From Macrothele yani (lineage: Eukaryota > Arthropoda > Arachnida > Araneae > Macrothelidae), in NCBI GenBank assembly GCA_039090855.1, contig CM077001.1, forward strand, positions 121,725,922-121,789,921: DNA of 64,000 bases. Reading direction: 5' to 3'. Positions 43,495 to 53,163 of the stretch are shown one piece after another. The position numbers were made by a program, and so were the translations under genes. Every line of letters starts with the position of its first letter. Position 1 is the first letter of the stretch. A model generated the notes under the pieces. The model had not been told where the DNA came from and searched no databases. It saw nothing but the letters and a program-made list of their open reading frames with translations.

Positions 43495-44566
43495 AAAATT
43501 GCATTATTGTAGAACAGCTTCCTTACATTGAGATTATCGTAGGCTTTATTTAGGAACCTGATGGTAACAAAATTACTGGAAAATTCTTTAAGAGAAATTT
43601 TATCTTTAAGAATATGTTTAAGAATGTCCAGAACCAAAGCAAAAACATGCTTATCAACATGGTCAGCAGTTTCATTCCAGAATTTGAAAAACATTTAAGG
43701 ACAGAGTGCTTGAAGGACTTGAGAATTTTGTAAGTATTTTTAACAAAATTAGTGCCAGTTTTAAAGCCTTCCAGAGTTTTTAGCAAGTTAGCAAAATCAA
43801 CTTTGCTTGATGTGCGAAATAAACTCTGTCCTCTATTACCTCTAGAGCAGCTCTTATTATTAACAAGAAAGAAGAGTTCACGAATTGAAAATTTATGCTG
43901 ATTATGCTTATTGTCAGATAGAGTGGAATTAAGGCCATAGGGATAAAGAGACTGATGCTGCAAAATTTCAAGGGATTCAGTTTCTAGCCGAGCATAGAGG
44001 TCAGGGATAATATGTAGTACCTCTATTTTCACTTTGTCAAAACCATGAGTATGGAAATGCTCTAATTCAAAGGTAGAGTACTGGTTGGCGTTTGTGGAGG
44101 GGTTCACTCCTGAATTAGAGAACTTGTTTACTAGAGACCTGTGACCATTAATCCTAAGATGAAGAGGATTTTTACTTTGGCCAATATAGCTAAGGTTGCA
44201 GACAGTACAGGTGAGCTTATAGATGGTATTGTAGGCTTTGCAAAACTTGTTGGAGCAATTATCCTCAACATAAGAATAGAGGTTAGGATCTGCAGATTTA
44301 CATGTCAAACAACGTTTGTCATTTCATAACTTTAGATTACCTTTGCCAGCGAGTTCATACACTATGGGAAAGGGTGCTAGCCTAACCGAGCGGGAGGACT
44401 TAAAATATCTGAGCTGACCTCCAATCCTTTCATCGTCCTTAGAACTCCACTTGGGCCAAAACATACAAATTCTGAGCATACCAACTAGGAAAAACTTTTT
44501 AGAAATAAGCAGTCCAAGAAAAGACCAAACTCGAGTATAAACTACACTCCAAAAAGCTGCATCCAA
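43464..44566 (-). pseudogene. N-terminal GIY-YIG endonuclease of the Naiad-type element
   Basis: RCLTC (a zinc-binding Cys pair) is followed by NTIYKLTCTVCNLSYIGQSK, with IY and YIG of the GIY-YIG fold. Next come LHLRINGHRSLV (catalytic Arg) and LEHFHTHGF with RLETESLEILQH (His and Glu). The endonuclease nicks DNA to prime reverse transcription in this class. The frame from 44308 is open to 43550 but shifts near 43690, at a run of T one base short. It shifts again at a 7-T run near 43490 to enter the RT frame. Upstream, an in-frame TGA at 44324-44326 separates it from another open stretch in the same frame (44566-44327). Confidence 0.85.
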
Positions 44567-44760
44567 AACATACTAAAAAGAAAAATTAGAAAATGAAAAA
44601 AAAAAAAATAATAATAATAAAACATTTCAACTAGAATTTGCGCATGAGCTGCTAAATAATAAATTGAAATTAGTTACTAAAGAGCAAAACTGAAGACTAA
44701 GGAAAAAATTTTAGAATTTAAAACGAAGGGTGCAAAATAACCTGAAAATCAAAACGCGCA

Positions 44761-45245
44761 AATTCATTAAAAATCACCCCACCTGCTCAGATAACTACCT
44801 TTACACTTTTAGATATATTGATGATCTGCTGTGTATCAATAATTCAGAAGTTATAGAGAGTGATTTTGATAATATCTATCCTAGCTCTCTTAACTTATGT
44901 AAAACCAACCACAGTAATCAGGAACTTGAGTTCCTAGACTTAAGCATTAAGCTCAACAGAGGTAACCCATCTATTAGCCTCTATGATAAAAGAGTTAATT
45001 TTCCTTTCAAAGTAATTAAATATCTACACTGGAATAATAACATTTCAACCAAAGTAATTGAGAATGTACTAATTTCTCAGGTCCTAAGAATTTCAAGAAT
45101 TTGCAGCAACAATTTGGACTTCAATTACCACATTAATATACTATTAGAAAGTTTTCTAGAGAACGAAATTCCTTCTTCTTTCATCAAAAGAACTTTAAGA
45201 AAAATTATTCTGAATAATAGAGTAAGGTTGGCAGATCTGCTTTAA
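44761..45245 (+). pseudogene. Reverse transcriptase C-terminal part (inverted Naiad-type copy)
   Basis: About 161 codons, open, with the catalytic RYIDDLL intact but all earlier RT motifs and the endonuclease missing. The peptide is identical to the end of the minus-strand RT. Confidence 0.9.
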
Positions 45246-46966
45246 TTTTCTACACAGTTAATAATATGATTCTGACCAATCAAAGCCGTAAGGAAGTTGG
45301 CTAGAGGATGCCTATTAACTACCTAAAGGAACCTTAGTGCTATGGATATGACGGTCCTATTAAAACAAAAAATTAAATAATATAAACAAAATCACAAAAA
45401 AAGCTTAAAAATCCGTTTATAAAAGAAAATAAAAACAAATAAAAAAGAAAACTAGTTATTCATCACTAGGATAGCTATACTAAAAATAGTAAAACCAACA
45501 TTAAAATTAATAAGATTCTGATTAATCTATAGAAGCTCACTAAGGTGATTTAATACATGCAAAGATTATTAAATAAACTGCTCGTGTATTTTATAATATT
45601 TCTCATGTATTCTGGAGAGTTAATTTTGCTCTTTCTGATCATACAGATCCACAGTCTTATGTTTATATATTTTTTTCTCTGGTTAAAATCTCCGCGCGTT
45701 GTTTTCTTGCTGTATGAGGAGGCCATCAGCCCCACCCTCACTGCCCCCCAGCGTCTAGGGAGTGGCAGAAGAGGTCAGCCATGTTCTTCTCTTGTGAGGA
45801 GAAAAGTTTTTGTAACACAAGAGGTAAGCTCTCTTCCTTGTTTTTGGGTTCTAGGTTTTATAAGTTCATTTTTGTACTTCATGTACCTTTTCTCTGTCGT
45901 TTTTTAGCTTTTCAACTTTTAGGCATTGATTTGTCTGTTAACATTTTTGCGGGTTTTAACTCTTTCTTTTCTTTGTAACTTTGAGCGTCTTTTGGGGTAC
46001 CTAGGAACAGAAGATGGCTTAGCTTGTTCCTTTTCTATGCGCTGTCTATGCGCTGTTTTTTCAAAGTTGTTAAGTTCTTAATAACTAATTAATTATGCAC
46101 TTAAAGCACTGCTGAAATACTTTGTACATATTGCAACTAACTGTTTAAGGTATATAACTTTCACAAAGTTTTCTTTAGTTAATTATTATCTTTAACTTAT
46201 TCTCGTTTTTGTGTTGTCATAAGTTGTAGAGTAGGGGGTTTTAGACTCAAGTTTTCTTTCAAAAATCTGTTCGTTATAAATTAACATTTCCTTTTTTAAT
46301 TGCAATGTAAAATTTGGATTTCTTTTGCATTGTTTTTCAGGTTTAAATTCTCTCTCAAACGAACTTGGAATTTCGTTATGGCTGAAAATCATTTCTAATT
46401 ATTATGTCACTCTCACAGCTTGAGTTCTCTTTAATCTTCTTCTCTCTGTTTAATAGTAACAGATGAAGAGTATGGGTCGGGCCAGGAAGGTTAATGGATG
46501 CAAGCGAAATTGTTAACTAGTGCTAGGTCATGCAACTCTAAGGAGGACATGACTTATATATATATTTTTTAAACTATTTTAGGTGGGAATGTTACTTGCA
46601 TCTATGGCCTTGCAGAAACCCATTTCCAACTAGGTCTTTGTGGAAGTGAGAAAATGCAGAGTTTTTGCTGGTCCTTGATAAAGCCAAGGCTCAGTATTCT
46701 CGACACCTTCTACATTCAGTTGTTTTATTTTATTTTTTACCTTTTTTCCTTTTGATCACACAGGTAGATACATAACCTTTTCTATGTTGTACTAGGTGTG
46801 AGTCAAAATTATATATGTATTTTTTTTGCTTAGGTATCTTCTTTATAGAATGTGAATTCTGAATTTTCAAAACTGCTGCGTTGCGCGTTTTGATTTTCAG
46901 GTTATTTTGCACCCTTCGTTTTAAATTCTAAAATTTTTTCCTTAGTCTTCAGTTTTGCTCTTTAGT
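44761..46966 (+). mobile_element. Inverted, 5'-truncated copy of the Naiad-type element
   Basis: This is the plus-strand counterpart of 42327 back to 40123, about 2.2 kb. It begins inside the RT at KFIKNHPTCSDNYLYTFRY, and the frame runs to the same stop (45245). Only a few differences from the minus-strand copy were seen. It joins the pseudo-LTR of the minus copy directly at 44760. It ends at CTTTAGTA followed by (TA)n. Tandem and inverted partial copies joined to a full one are characteristic of PLE insertions. Confidence 0.9.
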
Positions 46967-46988
46967 ATATATATATATATATATATAT

Positions 46989-47042
<54 letters not shown>

Positions 47043-47045
47043 ATG
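46963..47045. repeat. (TA)n microsatellite, interrupted
   Basis: About 40 TA units with one ATCATCA interruption. It separates the inverted Naiad-type copy from the 3' tail of the RTE LINE. Confidence 0.95.
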
Positions 47046-50000
47046 ATATCATCATCATCATCATTGTCAACCATTATCAATCCACTGCTGGACGAAGGTC
47101 TCCCCAAGTTTCCTCCACAACGGTCTGTCTTGTGCCAGCCTCCTCCATGTCACTCCCGCATATTTACGAATTTCATCCACCCATCTTCCACGTGGTCTTC
47201 TTCTGGGTCTTTTCCTGTCCCTTGGAATCCAATCTAAAATTTCGGCTGTCCATCGATGGTCTGTTCTTCTGGCAGTATGTCCAGCCCATTGCCATTTCAG
47301 GGATTTAACTCTGATCATGATGTCTTCCACTCTTGTCATTTTTCGGATCCACGTGTTCCTCTTCTTATCTCTCCTGGTTACACCAAGCATGCACCTCTCC
47401 ATGCTGCTTTGAGTTGTCTGCAGCCTTTGTATGTCTCTTTTAGTTAAGGTCCACGTCTCTGCACCATACGTAAGCACTGGAAGGATGCATTGATCAAACA
47501 CTTTTCTTTTAAGACATAATGGCATATTGCTCTTGAAAATTATGCTGTTTCTTCCAAAAGCTCTCCAGGCAAGTTTTGTACGCCGATTAATTTCTTCACC
47601 AATGTGACTCTCACTTGATATCTGCTGTCCAAGATAAACGTACGTGTCTGTTATCTCCAGCTTTTCTCCATCAATCGATAAATCTTCATTTCTTGTAAAA
47701 GCATTGAACATCACTTTTGTCTTCTGAAAGTTCATTTTTAATCCCACTTCTTTACTCTTGTCAGCAAGTTCCTGGATCATACTCTGTAGCTCTGATGGGG
47801 TAGTTGCAAAAATGACTATGTCATCAGCAAAACGAAGGTGGCTTAGATAATCTCCATTAATCTTTATCCCTTTGTTTTCATAGTTCAGTGATTGAAAGAC
47901 ATTTTCCAATGTGGCATTAAAGAGCTTCGGAGATATGGTGTCACCTTGTCTCACTCCTTTTCCAATTTTTATGTGTGTTGTATTTTCAAACAGCCGAATC
48001 TTTGCATTTGCATTTTCATAGATGTTATTAATAATATTAATGTATGCATCTTCAATACCGCAGGATTTCAGAGCCATTGCAACTGCTGATGGTTTCACCG
48101 AATCAAAGGCTTTTTCATAATCGATAAAAGCCACGCACAATGGAAGTTCATATTCCCTCGCTCTTTCAATTAGTTCTCTCAGTACGTGGATATGATCTAT
48201 TGTGCTGTAGCCACTCCTGAATCCAGCTTGTTCTCTCGGTTGAGCCATGTCCAGTGTCACCTTCAAGTGGTGTGAAAGAACTTTAGTGAAGATTTTATAA
48301 ACCACTGATAGGAGGCTGATAGGTCTGTAGTTCCTGAGATCCTCAATGTCACCTTTTTTATGTAGCAAGATCATTGTAGCGTTGTTCCAATCCTCAGGAA
48401 TTTTCCCTTCATTAAGGCATCGTGTGAAAATTTGGGCGAGTACTGTTTCGATTTCTCCACTTGCTTCTTGTATGATGTCTACAGTAATTCCATCTTCTCC
48501 TGGAGCTTTTCCCCGCTTCATGTTCTTGATTGCATGTGCAACTTCTGCTGGAAGGACTGGAAGAACTCTGGTACTGGTACCTTTCATGATGTCTGGAGTA
48601 CATGTATCATCCCTTTCATATAATTTGGAGTAGAAATCTTTCACTCTTGTCAAAATTTCGCCTCTATTTCTTGTTACAGAACCATCTTCTTTTCTCAGTG
48701 CCATAATCTGTTTTTTCCCCTTACTGAGATGTCCCTTTGCTATCTTTAGGCTTTGGTTGTTTTCAATTGCTTTCCTTACTAGTTCACAGTTGAATTTCCT
48801 TACGTCTTCAGTGATACTTTTTCGTACTGTCTTGCATAGCTCTATATATTCCACTTTGGAAGTCACATCTTCTTTAGTTGTCCTCATCACTCTTCTTTTT
48901 TGCATCAACATTTTGGTTTTCCCTGATAATTTGTTCACATGCAATTTGTTCTTAGACCCAGCTAATTTTGTTGCTGTTTCCATAAGAGCTTTGGTTACTT
49001 TTCTGTTAACTTCAGAAATATCCACTTCTTCCGATGTTAGGCCTTCTAAAGCAGAGAATCTGTTCTTCAGTTCCAATTTGAAGGTATTATGGTGTTTTTT
49101 AAGGTTGGTTATGTCAATACATTTTGTTTGTCTTATGAGCTTGCTACGTTCGAGTTTAGTGTTGAGGTGCATCTTACATCTCACCAATCTATGGTCACTA
49201 CCTGTGTTGAACTTGTTTAGCACACTGCAGTCTTCTATGACGAATTTTTTGTTACACATAATAAAATCAATTTCACTTGTCGTCCCATTTGGATGTCTCC
49301 ACGTCCATTTCCTGTGTGGCTTTTTCTTGAAAAAGGAGTTCAAGATGAGAAACCCTTCTGCCTCTGCAAACTCTACGAGAGTATTTCCACGCTGGTTTCT
49401 GTTGCCGTGACCGAATTTACCTACTGAAGTTTCATTCTGCTGCCGTTGCCCTATTTTTGCATTGAAATCTCCCATAATTATCTTCAAGTGCTGCTTACCT
49501 TTATTATTTAGATCACGAATTTCCTCATAAAATTCTTCAATTTCTTCTTCAGCATGACTTGTGGCGGGTGCATAAGTTTGAATAATCTGAGCCTGGTATC
49601 TTCTCGAGAGTTGGATAACGAGTCGTGCAGCTTTGTCAGAGGAACTTTCAACTTCTACAACTTTATCCTTCAGTTTCTTGTTTATTATAAATCCAACACC
49701 ACTAGTTCTGCCAGTATCTGTCCCACGATAGTAGAAGAGATGTCCACTTTTCAGTTCAATGAGATCTTCTCCTTTTCTCCTTACCTCACTTAGCCCGACG
49801 ATGTCCCACTTGATCCTTTGTAGTTCCTCTTCCAATTCAAGAAGCCTTGAATCAGAAGATAGGGAGCGTCCGTTATACGTAGCCAAGGTCAGCATCAGAT
49901 GGCAGCCTAGTCCGGTCCTCCGGGGATTCTTAGCACCCTCTGCCTTCATGTCGCACTGGCCGCTGCCTTGGCCAGGTACATTCCAGCTGCCGGAGACTGA

Positions 50001-50232
50001 GGGCCAAGATTTAAGTTGTGGAGTCATTTTGGAGGGGTTTGGCCATAACTCACCACGCTGGCCAAGCGGGTTGGTGAGTGTGGGATAGCATTTCCTCTAA
50101 TCCCGATGGTATAGTTATACCGCTATTGGCGGTCGTCAGAGCCCCTTTAGTGGGAACAGGATGTACCACGAGAAGGCGGGGTTGACATTTGTCAAGGAGA
50201 GGCTGTAATGTTACGCATCACCTGACCTTACA
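47046..50232 (-). mobile_element. RTE-clade LINE, full length, intact ORF
   Basis: From the 5' UTR at about 50232 (next to (TA)n) to the (TGATGA)n tail at about 47046. The 205-bp 5' UTR contains GGCCAGCGTGGTGAGTTATG. The 3' UTR is almost absent: the TGA stop is followed within a few bases by the trinucleotide tail, as typical of the RTE clade. Size about 3.2 kb. It is flanked by simple repeats on both sides. Confidence 0.95.
47067..50027 (-). CDS. RTE endonuclease-reverse transcriptase, intact, 986 aa
   Basis: Single open frame from ATG (50027) to TGA (47067). Residues about 45-300 are an apurinic/apyrimidinic endonuclease with LATYNGRSL (Asn), GLSEVRRKG (Glu), TYAPATSH, MGDFNAKIG (Asp, Asn) and TGSDHRLV (Asp-His). 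Residues about 480-800 are the RT: MKRGKAPGEDGITVDIIQEA, NYRPISLLSVVYKIFTKVLS, AFIDYEKAFDSV, GVRQGDTISPKLFN, catalytic HLRFADDIVIFATT and GLKMNFQKTKVM. A C-terminal basic domain with YGAETWTLTKRDIQRLQTTQ follows. The protein nicks target DNA and copies its own RNA there (target-primed reverse transcription). Length is normal for the clade and no catalytic residue is missing. It is the best candidate for an active element in the window. Confidence 0.96.
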   Translation of the reverse strand: MTPQLKSWPSVSGSWNVPGQGSGQCDMKAEGAKNPRRTGLGCHLMLTLATYNGRSLSSDSRLLELEEELQRIKWDIVGLSEVRRKGEDLIELKSGHLFYYRGTDTGRTSGVGFIINKKLKDKVVEVESSSDKAARLVIQLSRRYQAQIIQTYAPATSHAEEEIEEFYEEIRDLNNKGKQHLKIIMGDFNAKIGQRQQNETSVGKFGHGNRNQRGNTLVEFAEAEGFLILNSFFKKKPHRKWTWRHPNGTTSEIDFIMCNKKFVIEDCSVLNKFNTGSDHRLVRCKMHLNTKLERSKLIRQTKCIDITNLKKHHNTFKLELKNRFSALEGLTSEEVDISEVNRKVTKALMETATKLAGSKNKLHVNKLSGKTKMLMQKRRVMRTTKEDVTSKVEYIELCKTVRKSITEDVRKFNCELVRKAIENNQSLKIAKGHLSKGKKQIMALRKEDGSVTRNRGEILTRVKDFYSKLYERDDTCTPDIMKGTSTRVLPVLPAEVAHAIKNMKRGKAPGEDGITVDIIQEASGEIETVLAQIFTRCLNEGKIPEDWNNATMILLHKKGDIEDLRNYRPISLLSVVYKIFTKVLSHHLKVTLDMAQPREQAGFRSGYSTIDHIHVLRELIERAREYELPLCVAFIDYEKAFDSVKPSAVAMALKSCGIEDAYINIINNIYENANAKIRLFENTTHIKIGKGVRQGDTISPKLFNATLENVFQSLNYENKGIKINGDYLSHLRFADDIVIFATTPSELQSMIQELADKSKEVGLKMNFQKTKVMFNAFTRNEDLSIDGEKLEITDTYVYLGQQISSESHIGEEINRRTKLAWRAFGRNSIIFKSNMPLCLKRKVFDQCILPVLTYGAETWTLTKRDIQRLQTTQSSMERCMLGVTRRDKKRNTWIRKMTRVEDIMIRVKSLKWQWAGHTARRTDHRWTAEILDWIPRDRKRPRRRPRGRWVDEIRKYAGVTWRRLAQDRPLWRKLGETFVQQWIDNG

Positions 50233-50271
50233 TCCCATATATATATATATATATATATATATAAACAGTGG

Positions 50272-50304
<33 letters not shown>
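50233..50304. repeat. (TA)n microsatellite, two blocks
   Basis: Two blocks of TA separated by AAACAGTGGTT; the same AACAGTGGTT follows the RTE fragment at about 50721. This suggests a TSD around the fragment. Confidence 0.9.
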
Positions 50305-50305
<1 letters not shown>

Positions 50306-50702
50306 TGCAGAGACGTGGACCTTAACTAAAAGAGACATACAAAGGCTCCAGACAACTCAAAGAAGCATGGAGAGGTGCATGCTTGGGGTAACCAGGAGAG
50401 ATAAGAAGAGGAACTCGTGGATCCGAAAAATGACAAGAGTGGAAGACATCATGATCAGAGTTAAATCCCTGAAATGGCACTGGGCTGGACATACTGCCAG
50501 AAGGACAGATCATCGATGGACAGCCGAAATTTTAGATTGGATTCCAAGGGACAAGAAAAGACCCAGAAGAAGACCACATGGGAGATGGGTGGATGAAATT
50601 CGAAAGTATGCAGGGGTGACATGGAGGAGACTGGCACAAGACAGACCGTTGTGGAGGAAACTTGGGGAGACCTTCGTCCAGCAGTGGATTGATAATGGTT
50701 GA
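50304..50702 (+). pseudogene. RTE C-terminal domain fragment
   Basis: About 133 codons, open, beginning at GAETWTLTKRDIQRLQTTQR and ending QWIDNG-stop. It contains only the C-terminal domain and has no catalytic part. Confidence 0.9.
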
Positions 50703-50720
50703 CAATGATGATGATGATGA
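50304..50720 (+). mobile_element. RTE LINE 3' fragment, plus strand
   Basis: Starts at GGTGCAGAGACGTGGACC, inside the post-RT domain, and runs through the stop to (ATG)n. AAACAGTGGTTA occurs just before the second TA block (about 50264-50274) and just after the tail (about 50720-50731). It is a heavily 5'-truncated insertion. Confidence 0.9.
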
Positions 50721-51249
50721 AACAGTGGTTACAAAAGTTAGGGATTATTATGATTTCAAAGGGGGAAACATGGTGATATGCAAATTTGTGAGTACTGGAG
50801 ATAAGTTATCAGCCTAAATTAGCATCATGGTAACACAGCACATGGTGTGCGAGCTCTGACAACAATAGCCTCCAAGGAGTGGAAAAGGGGAATTCATAAG
50901 TAAATAATCAACTAGCAAATACAAAAATTGGTCTCTTACTCTTCCATTTGGAAGCTAACAGCAACAAAATTCAAAACCTGTAACACCAAAAGTACACTTT
51001 GGGCCATATCATAGCCAAAAATGGAATGTTTTTCTGCAATAGTAAGCGCTAGTCTTAAATAAAATTTAATTTGTTTCTGTGTAAATGAAACTTTTGATAC
51101 AGTTCCTACACATTGGATAACAGGCCTGAATAAGATCTAGAAGCCAGAAATGTCTGTATAAACAAAAGGACTTAGAAGATGTGAACAATAATTGAAAGTT
51201 CTTTAAGTTAGAATAGAATTAAGTATATTAATCTGAATAAAAGCCTTGA
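50721..51249. other. AT-rich DNA with a dispersed repeat
   Basis: Contains at 50911-51056 a copy of a repeat found again at 54047-54199 (CACTTTGGGCCATATCATAG is present only as part of it). No gene. Confidence 0.5.
50911..51056 (+). repeat. Dispersed repeat, copy 1
   Basis: About 146 bp, starting AACTAGCAAATACAAAAATT and ending GCTAGTCTTAA. It matches 54047-54199 with about ten differences. No coding content. Confidence 0.8.
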
Positions 51250-52080
51250 GGAATCATTTTAAATCCTGCTAATGATGTGGAAACTATCCACGTACAACCA
51301 TGTTTGGCTTGGCGTCATCAATATAAATGGAGTGCAAACGTTCAAATCATTCTGACGGTCATGGATTTTGGCGAGTTGTTTCCATGCGCTTGAAAGAAAT
51401 GGAGTAGATGTCATGGTGATGACAAGCCGTGAAGACTTGCAGTATATGTGGAAAGCTAATATATTAAACTTGATAGTCAAATCAGTTTTATCAATAAGCG
51501 CAGCATTTTCAAAAAAAAAAAATATGGTTGTCTTCATGACAATGTTGGTCTATAGACTACTTCACTTCACAGTTCCATATGTAACACTTGTGTTCCTTCA
51601 CACACGAAAACTTAAAAGACCTGCGGGCCTGACCTATATATTAAAGTCCATATTCCCAAGGTATATAATAAATTCCCTAGGAATTTGTGTCTTTAGCATA
51701 GTCTTTTGATCCGTAAAAATCCACATTGTTTACAGATTTGAGAACAGGACTATATTCTCTGTGTATGCCATTCAATTCCTTTAAGAAAATTGAGCTATTC
51801 ACACACGAAAACTTAAAAGACCTGCGGGCCTGACCTATATATTAAAGTCCATATTCCCAAGGCATATAATAAATTCCCTAGGAATTTGTGTCTTTAGCAT
51901 AGTCTTTTGATCCGTAAAAATCCACATTGTTTACAGATTTGAGAACAGGACTATATTCTCTGTGTATTCCATTCAATTCCTTTAAGAAAATTGAGCTCTT
52001 TCTAAAAGGAATCCTCAGGTGAGCATGTATGTATAGCACGATATATGTATGTATTGAAAGCACCGACTTCTTGTTGACTT
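51250..52080 (-). pseudogene. Canonical Penelope-like element relic: RT thumb and C-terminal GIY-YIG
   Basis: On the minus strand, across stops, the order is YRAIHTCSPEDSF (RT thumb region), then ELNFLKGIEW, then GIYYMPWEYGL-stop-YIGQARRSFKF (GIY and YIG motifs with the following Arg). These are followed by VKEHK, QHCHEDNHIFFFENAALIDK and a tail. This is the endonuclease-after-RT order of ordinary PLEs, the reverse of the element at 40-45 kb. A 201-bp unit spanning the thumb/GIY-YIG junction is duplicated in tandem (51601-51801 and 51802-52002). Many stops are present. Confidence 0.72.
51600..52002. repeat. 201-bp tandem duplication
   Basis: CACACGAAAACTTAAAAGAC occurs at 51601 and 51802. 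The two 201-bp units differ at only a few positions (for example AAGGTATA against AAGGCATA). Confidence 0.95.
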
Positions 52081-52265
52081 TTCTTCATGACTGGCCAATG
52101 ACATGACACACACACTCCATATCTTTCAATAGCATGGAAACAACTCACCAAAATCCATGACTGTCAGAAAGCTGATGGTGTCACAATGATTTCAATGTTT
52201 ATGCTCTTTTTGCCCTGATGAAGCCAAGCGCTCAGCAAAACTACAGCAGATCTTAATGTAATATG
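52075..52265 (+). repeat. Inverted partner of the PLE 3' flank, with possible hammerhead remnant
   Basis: GCATGGAAACAACTCACCAA and following bases match, in inverse orientation, the segment at about 51290-51450. At 52215-52240 there is CTGATGA, a weak hairpin AGCCAAGCGCTCAGC, then AAAAC. A hammerhead ribozyme core is CTGATGA, stem II, GAAA. Here the G of GAAA is A and stem II has mismatches, so it would be a dead remnant. Hammerheads in pseudo-LTRs are known for canonical PLEs. Confidence 0.5.
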
Positions 52266-52269
52266 TTTA

Positions 52270-52720
52270 ACTGTGAAAAAACACTACAATTTCAAGCATG
52301 GTTTAATCCTTTAATTCTACCAATATTTACTTCACCAAGTTAGTTGACTTTCACTACCAATATTTACAATTGCACCCTACAGAGGGAGAGGATATACTAG
52401 GAGAAATACTGAACCGAGAGATATAAGGTCAAGTTTTAGAGCTACAAAGGTTGTACTTGATTCCCACTCACCTAAGTTTTGCGTAACATTCCTAACTTTT
52501 CCCAGCCAGTGCCATGAATGACCAAATCTGAGTAAAAATAAAAAAAAAAAAAATAAAAACAAGCAGTTGTGTAATTTTTTTAGATAATTCAGTTGTTTTG
52601 AACGCCCAATTATTTGTTAATGTAAATTCAAGCATGAAATTTGCCCTAAGAACTTTCAAAATGAAGCTCATTAAAATATAAGATATTCCATCAAATTTTA
52701 ATATATCTTTATGTACAGAT

Positions 52721-52763
<43 letters not shown>

Positions 52764-53160
52764 AATCAAGCAAGAAGAAATAAAATGGGATGTGAACACT
52801 GAAAAACAAGTTGCTAGTAAAGTGAAAAGCCAAAATGTTCACAAGCTGCAGTTAAAAACAATTTACTAAGTAAGAGTAAAAATTTCACAAAAAAAAAAAA
52901 AAAAAGAAAAAAAAAGAGCTAAACCACTGATAAAACCTATTGAAGGAGCTATGTCTTCATGGCATTCAACTTTTTCTATCTGTGTTATTTAATTGACAGC
53001 TAGAAAGACACAGATAGGTACACATATATATATACATATCATATGTGCTGACGCATGTAACAGCAGTGTTAAGTAGGGAGGGGGATTTCTGCTTGACACA
53101 TAGCCGCTCATACTATATGCCTATTTTATGATGTCCACAACATCACTTAAATGAGTATGT
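52270..53160. other. AT-rich DNA, no gene
   Basis: Contains (TA)n at 52724-52761 and poly-A runs. Short open frames on the minus strand are low complexity. Confidence 0.5.
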
Positions 53161-53163
53161 ATT

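Larger units (their letters stand above)
40049..44760 (-). mobile_element. Penelope-like element, Naiad-type (N-terminal GIY-YIG), with pseudo-LTR
   Basis: Minus-strand retroelement. A 159-bp sequence at 44600-44760 is repeated in the same orientation at 40049-40207. It begins (AAT)n-AAAACATTTCAACTAG on the plus strand and forms a pseudo-LTR around the element. In element order: pseudo-LTR, GIY-YIG endonuclease (about 44310-43560), CxC linker (43372-43380), RT (about 43300-41842) and about 1.7 kb of 3' noncoding sequence. Canonical PLEs have the endonuclease after the RT. The permuted order plus a CxC linker are the published marks of the Naiad/Chlamys clade. The element is nearly intact. Confidence 0.88.
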
